In this document: piece after piece, positions 36,000 to 48,143 of the stretch
Layout of the letters: every line of letters begins with the position of its first letter
How positions within the stretch are numbered: the stretch's first letter is position 1
Assembly: GCF_018199995.1 (NCBI RefSeq)
Contig: NZ_CP073578.1
Span: forward strand, 806,001 to 870,000
Length of the DNA: 64,000 nt
Source of the DNA: Photobacterium sp. GJ3
GTDB lineage: Bacteria; Pseudomonadota; Gammaproteobacteria; Enterobacterales; Vibrionaceae
Reading direction: 5' to 3'
Made by a program: the position numbers and the translations under genes
The notes under the pieces: generated by a model
Told to the model about the DNA's origin: nothing
Seen by the model: only the letters and a program-made list of their open reading frames with translations
Databases searched by the model: none

Positions 36000-36872
36000 T
36001 TACTCGGCGCCGATTTCGGTGCTGAGATGATGCGATTGTCCCGGTTCAAGCACGATCCCTGTACCTGAAAGAGCGGATTCCACACACACCATCGTGGTGT
36101 AACCTTCCGGGGTCATATCGACCATACTGGCAGCGCCCGCTTGCCAGGGGTTCCAGACGACGGCGCTATCGTGTCCCTGATTCCGGATTTTCAAACGTCG
36201 GTACAGTTGTGGATCTTCCAGATGAATGGTCGATTCAGCGCGATTGTAGATGCGGTCAACTGCATCATCGAACTGTAAGGTGCCATTTGACGGAAGACGC
36301 TGCTGGTTTGCCAGGCCATCCAGATATTCATTCCCCAGTCCGGATAAAGTCGTTTGCATGATGTCACCAACCGCCAGATACGTGTGCAGGGCACCGGACA
36401 TCCGCCACGGACGTTGGTCTGTGTTGGTGCTGGTCAGTTGCACTTTCAGAGTTTTATCCAATTCAAAATGAAGGCGATTATGAAAGCGATAGGGCCAGAT
36501 GGCCTGTGTTGTCGGAGAATCATGCAGCGTCAGCGTTACTGTGACATGGCTTTTCTGGTCGTTAAAGCTTTCGAGTTCCCAAAGGCTGGTGCGGGCAAAA
36601 CCGTGGGATGGGGTCGCCGCTTTCCCAAACCAGGGCCAGCAGATTGGAATCCCGCCCCGCAATGCAGACGAACCTGAATAATCGGCGGCTTCACTCATCC
36701 AGATCATCGCCTGATGCCCTGTGGGCTGAAAGCTCAAGAGATGGCCGCCAAACAGAGAGATCGCAGCCTGACACTGGGGATGAAGAATACGTATCACGTC
36801 GATACCATCCAACCGGCACAGGCTGATGTGTTCTGAAAGCACAGTGGTAGTCGGGAGCTGACGTAAATCCAT
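36000..36872 (-). CDS. yeaD: D-hexose-6-phosphate mutarotase YeaD
   Basis: YeaD interconverts the anomers of glucose 6-phosphate and similar sugars (aldose 1-epimerase superfamily). The 290-residue product (E. coli 294) contains the family segments GGIPICWPWFG (about 71-81), SHGFARTSLWEL and, later, VVWNPW. The His in SHGFAR is the expected catalytic residue. It sits next to gapA as in E. coli, both on the minus strand; gapA lies upstream and has its own terminator in the gap between them. Confidence 0.94.
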   Translation of the reverse strand: MDLRQLPTTTVLSEHISLCRLDGIDVIRILHPQCQAAISLFGGHLLSFQPTGHQAMIWMSEAADYSGSSALRGGIPICWPWFGKAATPSHGFARTSLWELESFNDQKSHVTVTLTLHDSPTTQAIWPYRFHNRLHFELDKTLKVQLTSTNTDQRPWRMSGALHTYLAVGDIMQTTLSGLGNEYLDGLANQQRLPSNGTLQFDDAVDRIYNRAESTIHLEDPQLYRRLKIRNQGHDSAVVWNPWQAGAASMVDMTPEGYTTMVCVESALSGTGIVLEPGQSHHLSTEIGAE

Positions 36873-36940
36873 AGCGGGTTCCTTTTTTGAGCCAATCTTA
36901 GCAGAGAACTGATTTTACAGACGAGCAAATAGCAAATAGC

Positions 36941-36965
36941 AAAAAGGCGGCCATCAGCCGCCTTT
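36941..36965 (-). terminator. Rho-independent terminator of gapA
   Basis: On the plus strand AAAGGCGG (36943-36950) and CCGCCTTT (36958-36965) flank CCATCAG; on the minus strand the stem is followed by TTTTT. It ends 20 bases downstream of the gapA stop. Confidence 0.9.
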
Positions 36966-36984
36966 AGAGTTCACAGTCTAAGGA

Positions 36985-38325
<1,341 letters not shown>

Positions 38326-38733
38326 ATGACTTTTAAATCAGACGCTTATTGGAAAGATTTGTTATCTGAAGAACAATATTATGTGTGTCGGGAAGGCGGT
38401 ACTGAAGCGCCATTTTCCGGAACCTTATTGCATCATAAAAAAACAGGGATATATCACTGCACTTGCTGCAAGATCGCATTATTTCATTCTGAACAAAAAT
38501 ATGATTCAGGTTGCGGTTGGCCAAGCTTTGATGCACCGGTTGATCAGAATGCGATTCGATATTTAACTGATCACAGTTATGGAATGAGCCGCACAGAAAT
38601 TCGTTGTGCAGGTTGTGACAGTCATTTAGGACATGTGTTTGATGACGGGCCGATGACGACAGGGCAGCGCTATTGTGTGAACTCAGTATCGCTTGCCTTT
38701 AGCGATCAGGATTCACCAGCGGATGCCCTGTAG
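38326..38733 (+). CDS. msrB: Peptide methionine-R-sulfoxide reductase MsrB
   Basis: MsrB reduces methionine-R-sulfoxide in oxidised proteins. The 135-residue product has the catalytic Cys117 in RYCVNSVSL and the structural zinc cysteines Cys45/Cys48 (HCTCC) and Cys94/Cys97 (CAGC), with the GWPSF motif (64-68). The order gapA (divergent) and msrB is conserved in enterobacteria and Vibrio. The DUF2989 gene follows on the opposite strand, 23 bases away. Confidence 0.97.
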   Translation: MTFKSDAYWKDLLSEEQYYVCREGGTEAPFSGTLLHHKKTGIYHCTCCKIALFHSEQKYDSGCGWPSFDAPVDQNAIRYLTDHSYGMSRTEIRCAGCDSHLGHVFDDGPMTTGQRYCVNSVSLAFSDQDSPADAL

Positions 38734-38756
38734 TGGTCATTGGATTCATTCTGAAA

Positions 38757-39626
38757 TCAAGCGGAAGAATCCGGTGCCTGCTGACTTGGTAATGCTGCGA
38801 GACTTTTCTCAACGGTGACCCGGTTAAAGTGCCCGGTACTCAGATTCTGAATAATGCGGTCTGCCAGCATATCAAGGTAGACTTTATCTTCGGACGTTAG
38901 CGGATAGAGCCGGGCCAGTTTCTCTGTGCTGGCGACTGGCAGTCGCATCAGGCTGCCGACTCGGGACCACAGATACGCTTCTGCAATTTCTCCTTTCTGA
39001 TGGGCCTGAGTGGCCAGGGTTAGGATAATATCCGGCTTCACTTGCTTTTCTCCGTGATAAAGCTCTAAAGCTCTGAGCAGCAACTGACGGGTTTTCTCTT
39101 TATCGCTGTCGCTATAAAAAGAGGCCAGTGCCAGTTGCAGTTCTGGCGTTTGCAGCTTGCCGGAGCCTTCCAGTTTCAGAAATTCTTCTTTGGCTTCATG
39201 GTTTCCCTGGCTCCAGCGATCGTAAATGATTTCCGGTTCCTGGGAATTTGCCAGCGCCAGAGTGAGCGAGTCAATTGCGTTATAGCTGTTCACCAGTGCG
39301 GTTGCCCGGTTCGATTTTCGCTCTTTGTACCGGGTTGGTTCAATTTCGGCTGCATATTCAAGACAGGCCTGATAGTTTCGGGTGAACTCTAGCGTATGGA
39401 ATGTCTCGATATCGGTTGGTGTTTTGTGTTGCTTATACCGCTGCCAGATCAGGTCGGTGCGCTGAATGCGGCATTGGCCATCATTATTATTCAACCCTTC
39501 ACATATTTCGGGATGTGCTGCGCAGAGACTATCTGTGGTTTTAAATTCGCCCTGGCAAGCAGAAAGTAAAAACACTGTTGATAATAAAAACAATACGTTA
39601 CGGGCATGAATGCCAAAGGTGGTCAT
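38757..39626 (-). CDS. DUF2989 family lipoprotein
   Basis: With the start at 39626 the product is 289 residues: n-region TTFGIHAR, hydrophobic core, and the lipobox LLSACQ, so the mature protein should be lipid-anchored. After that it is alpha-helical with TPR/SEL1-like spacing (LQLALASFYSDSDKEKTRQLLLRALELY). A start at 39644 or 39704 is possible; none has a good ribosome site. The family (DUF2989) is found next to gapA/msrB in Vibrio as I recall. Function is unknown. Confidence 0.75.
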   Translation of the reverse strand: MTTFGIHARNVLFLLSTVFLLSACQGEFKTTDSLCAAHPEICEGLNNNDGQCRIQRTDLIWQRYKQHKTPTDIETFHTLEFTRNYQACLEYAAEIEPTRYKERKSNRATALVNSYNAIDSLTLALANSQEPEIIYDRWSQGNHEAKEEFLKLEGSGKLQTPELQLALASFYSDSDKEKTRQLLLRALELYHGEKQVKPDIILTLATQAHQKGEIAEAYLWSRVGSLMRLPVASTEKLARLYPLTSEDKVYLDMLADRIIQNLSTGHFNRVTVEKSLAALPSQQAPDSSA

Positions 39627-39879
39627 GTATGGTGCGTGGCTCATTGGTTGGTTCACTGCGGTCAAGAATACCCTAATAAGAGGCGGCAGAAACGGCATTC
39701 GCACAAAGAAAACTGTGACATTGCTGCAGTGTGATCACGAAAACAAAAGAAAACGAAATGATCATTGCGACTTGACTGGCTGAATCAGGGCATTATCGTT
39801 GCACGGTGTTGAGTGAAGGTGATGCCACCGCGAATATTGACAGCCATCTTCAGTGGATGGCGTGAGAGGAGTATAGGTA

Positions 39880-40176
39880 ATGGATGTTCAACAGATTCTG
39901 GCAGCGATGACCCCTGAAGTTTATCAGCGTTTGCTGGCAGCCGTTGAAACCGGTAAATGGGCTGACGGTACACCGCTAACGGAAGCGCAACGGGAGTCGA
40001 CGTTGCAAGCTGTGATGTTGTATCAGTCGCGCCACAACACGGACGCCGAACATATGTCAGTTGCTGCGGGAGGTGACATCCGCTTTAAATCCAAAGCAGA
40101 GTTGAAGCGTGATTTCGCGATTGAAGATGAAGCGCCCGTCGCAGACATCGCCCGTTTCCCGTTGCAGGGGAACTAA
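39880..40176 (+). CDS. yeaC: YeaC family protein (DUF1315)
   Basis: The 98-residue protein shares MTPEVYQRLLAAVE-GKW-DG--LTE-Q with E. coli YeaC (90) and continues VMLYQSRHNTDAEHMS, then KSKAELKRDF. The function is unknown. GAGAGGAG (39866-39873) is a good ribosome site. Its place near msrB, gapA and ansA matches the E. coli yeaC neighbourhood. The glutathione transferase-like gene is convergent, 35 bases away. Confidence 0.9.
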   Translation: MDVQQILAAMTPEVYQRLLAAVETGKWADGTPLTEAQRESTLQAVMLYQSRHNTDAEHMSVAAGGDIRFKSKAELKRDFAIEDEAPVADIARFPLQGN

Positions 40177-40211
40177 GCTGCACGAGTTGTCATGGATTCA
40201 TTTGGTGCCGG

Positions 40212-40892
40212 CTATGCTTTGTCCGGCACTGTGACCATAACGGGTGAACAATAATAAACGCTCAGTTCGTGATCTTCTTCTGTTATGAGATTGGCAATCC
40301 AGGGTTCTTGACCGACACTGTTCAGATAGGCATCCAATTTCGGGAAGTGTGGCTGCAGCCTCAAACCTGCCATCCAGCCACTGCGAAAGATACTCCATAA
40401 ACTGATTTCGGCCATGGAAAAGTGCGTCGAGATAAATCCCTCATCAGGAATCTGCTCTTCCAGATATCGCAGCACTGGCGGTAAGTGGTGATGCAGACAA
40501 TCTTCAATGGCCTGCTGATCCACTTCTTTTTCCAGAATCTGACCCCGCAGAATGCGCTGATAGAACAGCACGCCTGCCAGTAAGGCGCTCAGGCGGGTAT
40601 CGACGTATTCTTCCAGCCAGCGGATCCGGGCGCGCTCGCCAGCATCACCAGGATAAAGCGGGGGCACGGGATACAGATCATCCAGATAATGGGCGATGAC
40701 TGTGGAATCAATGACGGTCTGGCCTTCATGCTCAAGAACAGGCACTTTTCCCATCGGATGACGTTTGTGCGCCAGCTCTTTTTCCAGATACGGATTGAGC
40801 GGCTGGAGTTCATAACTCAGTCCCTTGTAAGACAGGGCCAGCATGATTTTTCTGACAAAAGGAGAAATGGACGCGCCATGCAGAATCATCAT
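40212..40892 (-). CDS. Glutathione S-transferase family protein
   Basis: The 226-residue protein has an N-terminal thioredoxin-fold GST domain (MILHGASISPFVRKIMLALSYK to KVPVLEHEGQTVIDSTVIAHYLDDLYP, residues about 1-75) and a helical C-terminal domain (about 90-210). The Ser9 in GASISPF is the likely glutathione-activating residue. A VLE and S motif (VPVLEHEG, IDST) for glutathione binding is present. The substrate is unknown. Two adjacent ATG codons at the start leave one residue uncertain. The ansA terminator lies upstream. Confidence 0.87.
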   Translation of the reverse strand: MMILHGASISPFVRKIMLALSYKGLSYELQPLNPYLEKELAHKRHPMGKVPVLEHEGQTVIDSTVIAHYLDDLYPVPPLYPGDAGERARIRWLEEYVDTRLSALLAGVLFYQRILRGQILEKEVDQQAIEDCLHHHLPPVLRYLEEQIPDEGFISTHFSMAEISLWSIFRSGWMAGLRLQPHFPKLDAYLNSVGQEPWIANLITEEDHELSVYYCSPVMVTVPDKA

Positions 40893-40944
40893 CAGCGTTG
40901 CTCATCACCAGTCAATGAAATTGGTATAAGTGTAGCTGAGATAT

Positions 40945-40969
40945 AAAAAGAGCCGCGTCAGGCGGCTCT
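40945..40969 (-). terminator. Rho-independent terminator of ansA
   Basis: On the plus strand AGAGCCGC (40949-40956) and GCGGCTCT (40962-40969) flank GTCAG; on the minus strand the stem is followed by TTTTTATAT. It ends 30 bases past the ansA stop. Confidence 0.9.
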
Positions 40970-40998
40970 CAGATTATCCGGTTGGATGAGATGTTCTG

Positions 40999-42012
40999 TC
41001 AGCGGCTCAGTTCGCCACGCAGATCCTGTTGCATCAGCTCACGGACCTGTTCAGCCGGTAATTGCTGGCTGAGCAGATAATGCAGCTTCGCCAGTGCCGC
41101 TTCACGGGTCATGTCAAAACCGCTCAGGACACCAGCGTCGGCCAGGGCACAGCCGGTGGCGTAGCCATCCATGTTCACTTTGCCAGACAGGCATTGCGTC
41201 AGGTTCACAACAATCACACCACGATCACTGGCTTCTTTGAGCTGGGCCAGCAGATCCGGGTTTTGTGGCGCATTGCCCACGCCGAAGGTCAGCAGAATCA
41301 TGGCATTGACTGGCTGGCGCAGGGTATTTCGGATCACTTCAGGTGAAATTCCCGGATACATGGTGATCACACCAATGGGCTGCGGGGTGATTTGCTGAAC
41401 CCGGAATTCACCTTCAGGCTGTTGATTGAGAACGGCGCTTTGTTTCACCTGAATGTTGATCCCCGCTTCAATCAGTGCAGGCAGATTCGGTGAGATAAAG
41501 GCGTTAAAGCCGTCCGCATGCGCTTTGGTGCTGCGGTTTCCCCGGAGTAACTGGTTATTGAAAAACACAGTGACTTCATTGATCGGGTAATTGGCAGCAA
41601 GGTGCAGGGCATTCAGTAAGTTGCTCTGCCCGTCAGAACGCAGTTCTGCAAGCGGGATTTGAGAACCGGTGACAATCACAGGTTTGCCCAGATTTTCCAG
41701 CATAAACGACAGGGCAGAGGCGGTATAGGCCATGGTGTCCGTACCATGAAGAATGACAAATCCATCAAATTTATCGTAATTGGCCTGGATATCGTCTGCA
41801 ATGCGTTGCCAGTCTTCAGGCGTCATGTCGGAAGAATCGATCAGCGGGGCATATTCGTGGATGGTAAAATCCGGCATTTCTGAGCGGTGAAACTCAGGCA
41901 TGCTTTTGAGTTGCTGCTCCATAAAACCAGCCACAGGGATGTAGCCATGGTCAGATTTCTGCATGCCTATGGTGCCGCCTGTGTAGGCGATGTAGATATG
42001 TTTTTTTGTCAT
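40999..42012 (-). CDS. ansA: Cytoplasmic L-asparaginase I
   Basis: AnsA hydrolyses L-asparagine to aspartate and ammonia in the cytoplasm. The 337-residue product (E. coli 338) has the first catalytic threonine in AYTGGTIGM (Thr14) and the second set in LHGTDTMAYTASALS, with a downstream Lys in the NRSTKAHADG segment. It lacks a signal peptide, as expected for type I. It lies downstream of sppA, on the same strand as in E. coli (sppA-ansA), but each has its own terminator here. Confidence 0.96.
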   Translation of the reverse strand: MTKKHIYIAYTGGTIGMQKSDHGYIPVAGFMEQQLKSMPEFHRSEMPDFTIHEYAPLIDSSDMTPEDWQRIADDIQANYDKFDGFVILHGTDTMAYTASALSFMLENLGKPVIVTGSQIPLAELRSDGQSNLLNALHLAANYPINEVTVFFNNQLLRGNRSTKAHADGFNAFISPNLPALIEAGINIQVKQSAVLNQQPEGEFRVQQITPQPIGVITMYPGISPEVIRNTLRQPVNAMILLTFGVGNAPQNPDLLAQLKEASDRGVIVVNLTQCLSGKVNMDGYATGCALADAGVLSGFDMTREAALAKLHYLLSQQLPAEQVRELMQQDLRGELSR

Positions 42013-42069
42013 TTGAATTCAGGTACAGCGTTATTTTGATGGTGCCTGCATTATACGGTGAATCGGGCC

Positions 42070-42096
42070 GAAAAAAAGCCCGGCATCGCCGGGCTT
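42070..42096 (-). terminator. Rho-independent terminator of sppA
   Basis: On the plus strand AAGCCCGGC (42076-42084) and GCCGGGCTT (42088-42096) flank a three-base loop; on the minus strand the stem is followed by a T run. It lies 36 bases past the sppA stop and upstream of ansA. Confidence 0.92.
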
Positions 42097-42131
42097 AACT
42101 AGTCAGATGTGTGGCTGAACTTCGCTGAGGC

Positions 42132-43985
42132 CTATAGCCCCGTGCTGCTACAGTTTAGACAGAAAGCATATTGCCCTTTGGGATCGTTCAATTGGTTCAG
42201 TCCGGAGATATCTGTCGTGATTTGCTTCAGCGCAGGCTGGAAGACACTTGGCACCTGAGACGCAACCACCTGACCAATCGCAGCACTGGCTTCCGAGGTC
42301 ATCTCCTGCATGAACTGCTCAAGCGGAGAGAGCGGAATATCAATCCAGCGCAGATCATAATCGTCCAGTTTCGCTAGTTTGGCGGCTGAGACGATAGCGT
42401 CATCGAAATCGCCCAGACGATCGACCAGACCCAGTTTCAGCGCGTCCTGACCTGTCCAGACCCGGCCCTGAGCAATTTTGTCGGTTTCTTCCAGAGACAG
42501 ATGGCGATTTTCACTGACCAGACTGATAAAGCGCTGATAGCCATTCTCGATGCCCAGCTGGAATACCTGAGCGACGTCATCCGGCAGGCCACGTGTAATT
42601 CCGATGCCGGCAAATGGGGTTGTGCCCACCCCATCGCTGTAGACGCCCATATTTTCCAGGCCTTTCTCGAAGGTTGCCAGAATTCCGAAGATGCCGATTG
42701 AGCCGGTGATTGTCGTGGGTTGCGCGATGATCTCGCTGGCACTGGAGGAAATCCAGTAACCGCCGGAGGCCGCCAGACTTGACATCGAAACAACCACAGG
42801 TTTACCAGCCAGTTTGAGTGCGTCGACTTCGTTTCGGATCACTTCAGAGGCGAAGGCGCTGCCGCCAGGGCTGTCTACCCGCAGGATCACTGCCTTGATG
42901 TGATCGTCCAGACGAGCTTCACGCAGTTGCGCGGCTGTGGTGTCGCCACCGATGCTGCCCTGACCCTGCTGGCCGTCGACGATGGCGCCACTGGCGACGA
43001 CTACTGCGATGCCGTTTTTACTTGGCCCGAAAGGACTGGTAACGGTCGGCAGATAATCGTAGTAACTGATCTGGTTAAACCCGTGGTCGCCATCGGAACC
43101 GAATTCTTTGATGAATTGCTGGCGGAGCTGAGTACGGCTGACCAGTTCATCCACCAGTCCCATTTTCTGGCTCAGGCGGGCAAAGTCGCCCTGAACACCT
43201 TTCAGCGCTTCAACCAGATCGGGGACATCCGGTGTCAGCACACTGGCATCAATCTGACGGTTGCGGGCGACATCCTGTGTATAGGCTTGCCACATCTGGT
43301 TCAGCCACGCAGTATTTGCTTCACGTGCTGCATCAGACATGTTGTCGCGCGTATAAGGTTCTACAAAGGATTTGTAAGTGCCGACCCGGAAAACATGGGT
43401 GGTGACATCCAGTTTTTCCAGCAGGGACTTATAGTAAAGCGAATAGCTGCCGTAGCCGGTCAGCAACACACCGCCATCGGGCGACAGGAAGACTTTATCG
43501 GCATAACTGGCCAGGTAGTACTGACTCTGACGGTAATGATCACCGACCGCGTAGACAGGTTTTCCGGCCTGCTTAAACTCTTCAATCGCTTTGGCGATAT
43601 AACGCAGTTTCGTCAGATTGGTTTCCGGCATGCCTTTCAGATTCAGAATCAGGCCGGTGATGTTCTCGTCTTTGGTGGCGGCACGTACGGTGTCGACCAC
43701 ATCAAACAGCACATTTTCCTGAACGGGAACTTGTCCCAATGCGCTGTCAACGACCTGATCAAACGGGTTCACATAAGAGCGCTTCTCAACAATCGGGCCA
43801 TCCAGATCCAGCACCAGCGCAGCTTTTTCTGGCAAGACGGGTTCATCTGAACCTTGCTGAAAGATAAAAATAATCACACCAACCAGTGCGAGAAAAATCA
43901 GATTGAAAAATAACTGTCGGGCAAAGCTGAGTAATTTCCAGCACCCGCGCAGCACTTTAGCAATGCCTTTGAGTAATACTTTCAT
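42132..43985 (-). CDS. sppA: Signal peptide peptidase SppA (protease IV)
   Basis: SppA is an inner-membrane Ser/Lys protease that degrades cleaved signal peptides in the periplasm. The 617-residue product (E. coli 618) has an N-terminal membrane anchor (about 19-42), a catalytic Lys in GTYKSFVEPYTRDNMS (first domain) and the catalytic Ser in MSSLAASGGYWISSSASE (second domain). The two halves are homologous, as in E. coli. It is divergent from the fadH gene. The E. coli neighbours ydjA and ansA are also near here. Confidence 0.96.
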   Translation of the reverse strand: MKVLLKGIAKVLRGCWKLLSFARQLFFNLIFLALVGVIIFIFQQGSDEPVLPEKAALVLDLDGPIVEKRSYVNPFDQVVDSALGQVPVQENVLFDVVDTVRAATKDENITGLILNLKGMPETNLTKLRYIAKAIEEFKQAGKPVYAVGDHYRQSQYYLASYADKVFLSPDGGVLLTGYGSYSLYYKSLLEKLDVTTHVFRVGTYKSFVEPYTRDNMSDAAREANTAWLNQMWQAYTQDVARNRQIDASVLTPDVPDLVEALKGVQGDFARLSQKMGLVDELVSRTQLRQQFIKEFGSDGDHGFNQISYYDYLPTVTSPFGPSKNGIAVVVASGAIVDGQQGQGSIGGDTTAAQLREARLDDHIKAVILRVDSPGGSAFASEVIRNEVDALKLAGKPVVVSMSSLAASGGYWISSSASEIIAQPTTITGSIGIFGILATFEKGLENMGVYSDGVGTTPFAGIGITRGLPDDVAQVFQLGIENGYQRFISLVSENRHLSLEETDKIAQGRVWTGQDALKLGLVDRLGDFDDAIVSAAKLAKLDDYDLRWIDIPLSPLEQFMQEMTSEASAAIGQVVASQVPSVFQPALKQITTDISGLNQLNDPKGQYAFCLNCSSTGL

Positions 43986-44214
43986 GGTTTTTCCCGAAAA
44001 TGAATCTTAATGCCTATCCTACCTGAGACCGGACTTGATTACCTAATACTATACCAAGGGCAGAGTCAGGCGCTGGCTCAGGCATTCAACGGCTGAGTTT
44101 GACGACATAATGATTGAATGCGACCTAAAAAGCGTTTGGCGGAAATTACGTCTTCAGTGATGAATGTTGATAATATGTAAACGGCTGTTTGAATGACCGT
44201 TAACCCTATGCTAT

Positions 44215-44231
44215 AAGTGGTCTGACCTTCT
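44215..44231. promoter_or_regulatory. FadR operator upstream of fadH
   Basis: AAGTGGTCTGACCTTCT agrees with the FadR consensus AACTGGTCTGACCAGTT at 13 of 17 positions, including the entire TGGTCTGACC core. It ends 25 bases before the fadH ATG, where bound FadR would block transcription. FadR itself is encoded at 29202-30053. Consensus is from memory; binding is not tested. Confidence 0.7.
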
Positions 44232-44250
44232 ATAAAAACGAAAGAGATAG

Positions 44251-46272
<2,022 letters not shown>

Positions 46273-46297
46273 ACGGCAACTGATTTGAATGAACAAT

Positions 46298-46320
46298 CGG
46301 CTCCTTCGGGAGCCGTTTTT
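46298..46320 (+). terminator. Rho-independent terminator after fadH
   Basis: CGGCTCC (46298-46304) and GGAGCCG (46309-46315) close on a stable TTCG tetraloop and are followed by TTTTT. It lies 25 bases past the fadH stop. Confidence 0.95.
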
Positions 46321-46394
46321 GTCTCTGTGCTTCGAAACTGCGGATATGTTATCTTACCAAACAAGAATCGTTATCACCGAGGTAGAAAGTTTTT

Positions 46395-46943
46395 ATGGAT
46401 GCATTATCATTGCTGCTGAATCGCCGTTCACTGCCGAAAATGACAGCACCGGCACCTCAGGGAGACGCACTGGAGAATATTCTTCGTGCCGGGCTTCGTG
46501 CGCCGGATCATGGTGCGCTGACCCCATGGCGGCTGATTGTTTCTGAAGGCGAGGGTCTGCAAAAGCTGGCAGATATTCTGGTCGCAGCTGCAACGGCAGA
46601 CAATGCCGAGGAAGCCGTACTCGAAAAAGCGTCGAAAGCACCTTTCCGTGCGCCGATGGTGATCACTGTCGTCGCTCAAGTCCAGGCCAGTGACAAAATT
46701 CCTGTGATTGAACAACACATCTCTGCGGGCTGTGCAGCTCAGGCAATGCAAATGGCCGCCGTGGCACAGGGTTTTGCGGGCTTCTGGCGCACAGGCAGTT
46801 GGGCTTATCATCCGGTCGTTCGTGAAGCGTTGGGTGTGCAGGGCGATGATATGATTGTTGGCTTCCTGTATCTGGGCACGCCAGGCTGCCGGGAAGTTAA
46901 AGCGCCGGAGCGCGATCTGACTCAGTTTGTCGAATATCTGTAA
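46395..46943 (+). CDS. ydjA: NAD(P)H nitroreductase YdjA
   Basis: YdjA is a small FMN-dependent oxidoreductase of the nitroreductase family; its natural substrate is unknown. The 182-residue product (E. coli 183) contains RRSLPKM near the start, APDHGALTPWR (FMN contact, about 35-45) and SAGCAAQAMQMAAVAQGFAGFWRTG (about 112-136). It stands near sppA as in E. coli. A terminator follows. Confidence 0.94.
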   Translation: MDALSLLLNRRSLPKMTAPAPQGDALENILRAGLRAPDHGALTPWRLIVSEGEGLQKLADILVAAATADNAEEAVLEKASKAPFRAPMVITVVAQVQASDKIPVIEQHISAGCAAQAMQMAAVAQGFAGFWRTGSWAYHPVVREALGVQGDDMIVGFLYLGTPGCREVKAPERDLTQFVEYL

Positions 46944-46963
46944 TTGGTTGAAAGACAGGCAAA

Positions 46964-46986
46964 GGCAGCGGTTCCCGCTGTCTTTT
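46964..46986 (+). terminator. Rho-independent terminator after ydjA
   Basis: GGCAGCGG (46964-46971) pairs with CCGCTGTC (46975-46982; one G-T pair) around TTC, followed by TTTT. It lies 20 bases past ydjA. Confidence 0.8.
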
Positions 46987-47064
46987 CTGTTTCTGCACGC
47001 CAGCAAATTTGTCGTTTTTTGCTAGTTTTGATTTAAGTCCACAAAAAATGACCAGGATCCGACC

Positions 47065-48003
47065 ATGGCTCGATTATGCTTTTTGCTCGGGATTATGCCG
47101 CGTTCCGGCACGAACTATTTTGCCAATCTGCTGAATCTGCATCCGCAATGTTTTCACAATGCGCCCGTCTATGAAGATTTTCTGCTCAGCCAGTCGGGGT
47201 ATCTGAACACTTACTGTCAGCAGGTCAAACGCTACTGGAGTTCGCGCTGGGATCCGGAGCAGCATATTCTGACGGAAGCACATCTGATGCGGCATCTTGG
47301 TTTGGGGCTGCAACAGTTCTTACTGAGCGGACCGAAACAGCAGGCTCTGAGTGAGACAGATCTGGTGGTGGCCAAAACGCCGTCTGTCCGCCAGCTCCGG
47401 CACTTCTTCAAGCTGTTTCCGGATAGTAAGCTGCTCATTCTGGTTCGGGATGGCCGGGCAGTGGCTGAATCCGGTGTCCGTTCGTTTGACTGGGACTTCG
47501 AAAAAGCCGCTTATGACTGGGGAACATCCGCCCAAAGAATTCTGGACTTTATGGCGGCGCATCCTGAACGTCAGCATCAAATCAAGCGGGTGAGCTATGA
47601 ATCGTTACTGACCGATGCAGAACAAACGCTGAAATCTGTATTTGAGTTTCTTGCTCTGGATCCGGATGCGCTTTCGATGGATGCAGTGCGGCAGATGCAT
47701 GTGTCGGGGTCATCAGAGCAACGTGAGCAGCAATCGGCTGTGACCTGGACGCCGGTGGCGGCGGATCAGAACTTCCAGCCACTGGCACGTTTCCGGCACT
47801 GGCGTCCTCACAAACACCGTCGGTTTGAATGGCTGGCCGGACAGGCGTTATATGATTTAGGCTACCTGGCACAGGCCCCGAAGTTTACCCTGTGGGAACA
47901 GTTGCTTCAGCGTGGTATGGATCTCAGCTGGGGGATTCGGGTGACACCGAAAACGCTGCATCATGCAGTGGTGCATCGTAAATTGATTCTGAAAACCTAT
48001 TAG
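47065..48003 (+). CDS. Sulfotransferase family protein
   Basis: The 312-residue protein has the PAPS-binding loop near the start (IMPRSGTNYFANLL, residues 10-23) and the 3'-phosphate motif (LLILVRDGRAVAESGVRSFDWDFEKA, about 123-148, shown in part), the two hallmarks of sulfotransferases. A later Y-E-LL-D segment (VSYESLLTD) also fits. No signal peptide is present, so it probably acts in the cytoplasm. The acceptor is unknown; a small lipid, sugar or other metabolite is possible. It sits between ydjA and topB, apparently alone, with no other sulfation genes nearby. Confidence 0.82.
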   Translation: MARLCFLLGIMPRSGTNYFANLLNLHPQCFHNAPVYEDFLLSQSGYLNTYCQQVKRYWSSRWDPEQHILTEAHLMRHLGLGLQQFLLSGPKQQALSETDLVVAKTPSVRQLRHFFKLFPDSKLLILVRDGRAVAESGVRSFDWDFEKAAYDWGTSAQRILDFMAAHPERQHQIKRVSYESLLTDAEQTLKSVFEFLALDPDALSMDAVRQMHVSGSSEQREQQSAVTWTPVAADQNFQPLARFRHWRPHKHRRFEWLAGQALYDLGYLAQAPKFTLWEQLLQRGMDLSWGIRVTPKTLHHAVVHRKLILKTY

Positions 48004-48143
48004 AGTCTGCAGCGTCTGCGTGCTGTACTTTGTGAACCCACACCGGCTTTCTGTCAGGATACTGTTTTTATATCCAGTAAAGATTGTCACTGCGTGTTGA
48101 ATTCTTTATAGTGCGGGAAGTTATTCTCAGCTCAAACAAGTTC

